From assembly GCF_000934845.1 (NCBI RefSeq), contig NZ_JXIQ01000141.1, positions 1-33,052 on the forward strand: DNA of 33,052 nucleotides. Reading direction: 5' to 3'. The position numbers and the translations under genes were made by a program. Each line of letters opens with the position of its first letter. Position 1 is the stretch's first letter. Of the stretch, positions 32,945 through 33,052 are shown piece after piece. Under the pieces are notes generated by a model. That model did not search any database. It saw nothing but the letters and a program-made list of their open reading frames with translations, and had not been told where the DNA came from. This DNA is from Mesobacillus subterraneus (lineage in GTDB: Bacteria > Bacillota > Bacilli > Bacillales > Cytobacillaceae).

Positions 32945-33052
32945 GAAAAGCGCAAGCGCCTTGTCCAGCCCCCGACAGCGCTGGAGGGCCTGCCAGTGAA
33001 GTCGTTCTTTGACTTCATTGGGCCGACCGAAGCGTCTCGAGGGGCTAGGCGC
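32945..33052. repeat. GC-rich dispersed palindromic repeat (cut by window end)
   Basis: The stretch begins GAAAAGCGCAAGCGCC and ends GAGGGGCTAGGCGC. AGCGCC/GGCGC and AGCCCC/GGGGCT form outer arms. CAGTGAAGTC (32994-33003) and GACTTCATTG (33011-33020) form a 10-bp inner hairpin. This kind of GCGCAAGCGCC...GGGGCTAGGCGC element recurs in Bacillaceae intergenic DNA from memory; only one copy is in the window. Confidence 0.65.

Overview
The window looks like a chromosome segment of an endospore-forming, low-to-mid GC Bacillaceae (Bacillus/Mesobacillus-like). Three things point there: two complete GerA-type germinant receptor operons, the conserved Bacillus block secA - prfB - YitT protein - cccB - ftsE - ftsX - ctpB - minJ, and strong GGAGG-type ribosome binding sites with TTG and GTG starts. 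No rRNA, tRNA, CRISPR array or intact insertion sequence was found.

Layout. (1) 1-2830: iadA (isoaspartyl dipeptidase, minus) is divergent from an SLC6-family transporter. The transporter has a perfect sigma-A promoter followed at once by a T-box antiterminator/terminator that lacks the upstream T-box domains. (2) 2915-6672: a germinant receptor operon in the order A-B-C. (3) 6673-7600: a repeat-rich stretch with a 53-nt palindromic repeat family that appears to be split by a small cassette carrying an unknown 72-aa gene. (4) 7594-9250: a TrkH/KtrB potassium channel subunit behind a c-di-AMP (ydaO/yuaA) riboswitch. (5) 9345-12581: a decaying accessory area with a HAD phosphatase carrying an internal deletion, an MFS transporter, an ArsR-rhodanese regulator with a palindromic operator, a frameshifted cysteine desulfurase remnant and a SAM methyltransferase. 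(6) 12876-16680: a second germinant receptor operon in the order A-C-B, with a good sigma-G promoter candidate. (7) 17399-25015 (minus): minJ, ctpB, an M23 coiled-coil murein hydrolase, ftsX, ftsE, cccB and a YitT/DUF2179 protein. (8) 25246-27744: an 832-aa CoA-disulfide reductase fused to rhodanese, TusA and DsrE-like domains. (9) 27810-29113: a NERD-domain protein gene bracketed by two arrays, each of exactly six GAGAGA-type motifs at an exact 21-nt period. (10) 29151-32906 (minus): prfB with its programmed +1 frameshift, then secA. The window ends inside a GC-rich dispersed palindromic repeat.

The core genes handle protein export (secA), translation termination (prfB), division-site placement and wall remodelling (minJ, ftsEX, M23 hydrolase) and sporulation signalling (ctpB). 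The accessory genes cover amino acid/peptide use, potassium homeostasis, sulfur/thiol chemistry and spore germination. The least explained signals are the twin 21-nt phased arrays around the NERD gene, the stem-I-less T-box, and the several unrelated families of intergenic repeats.
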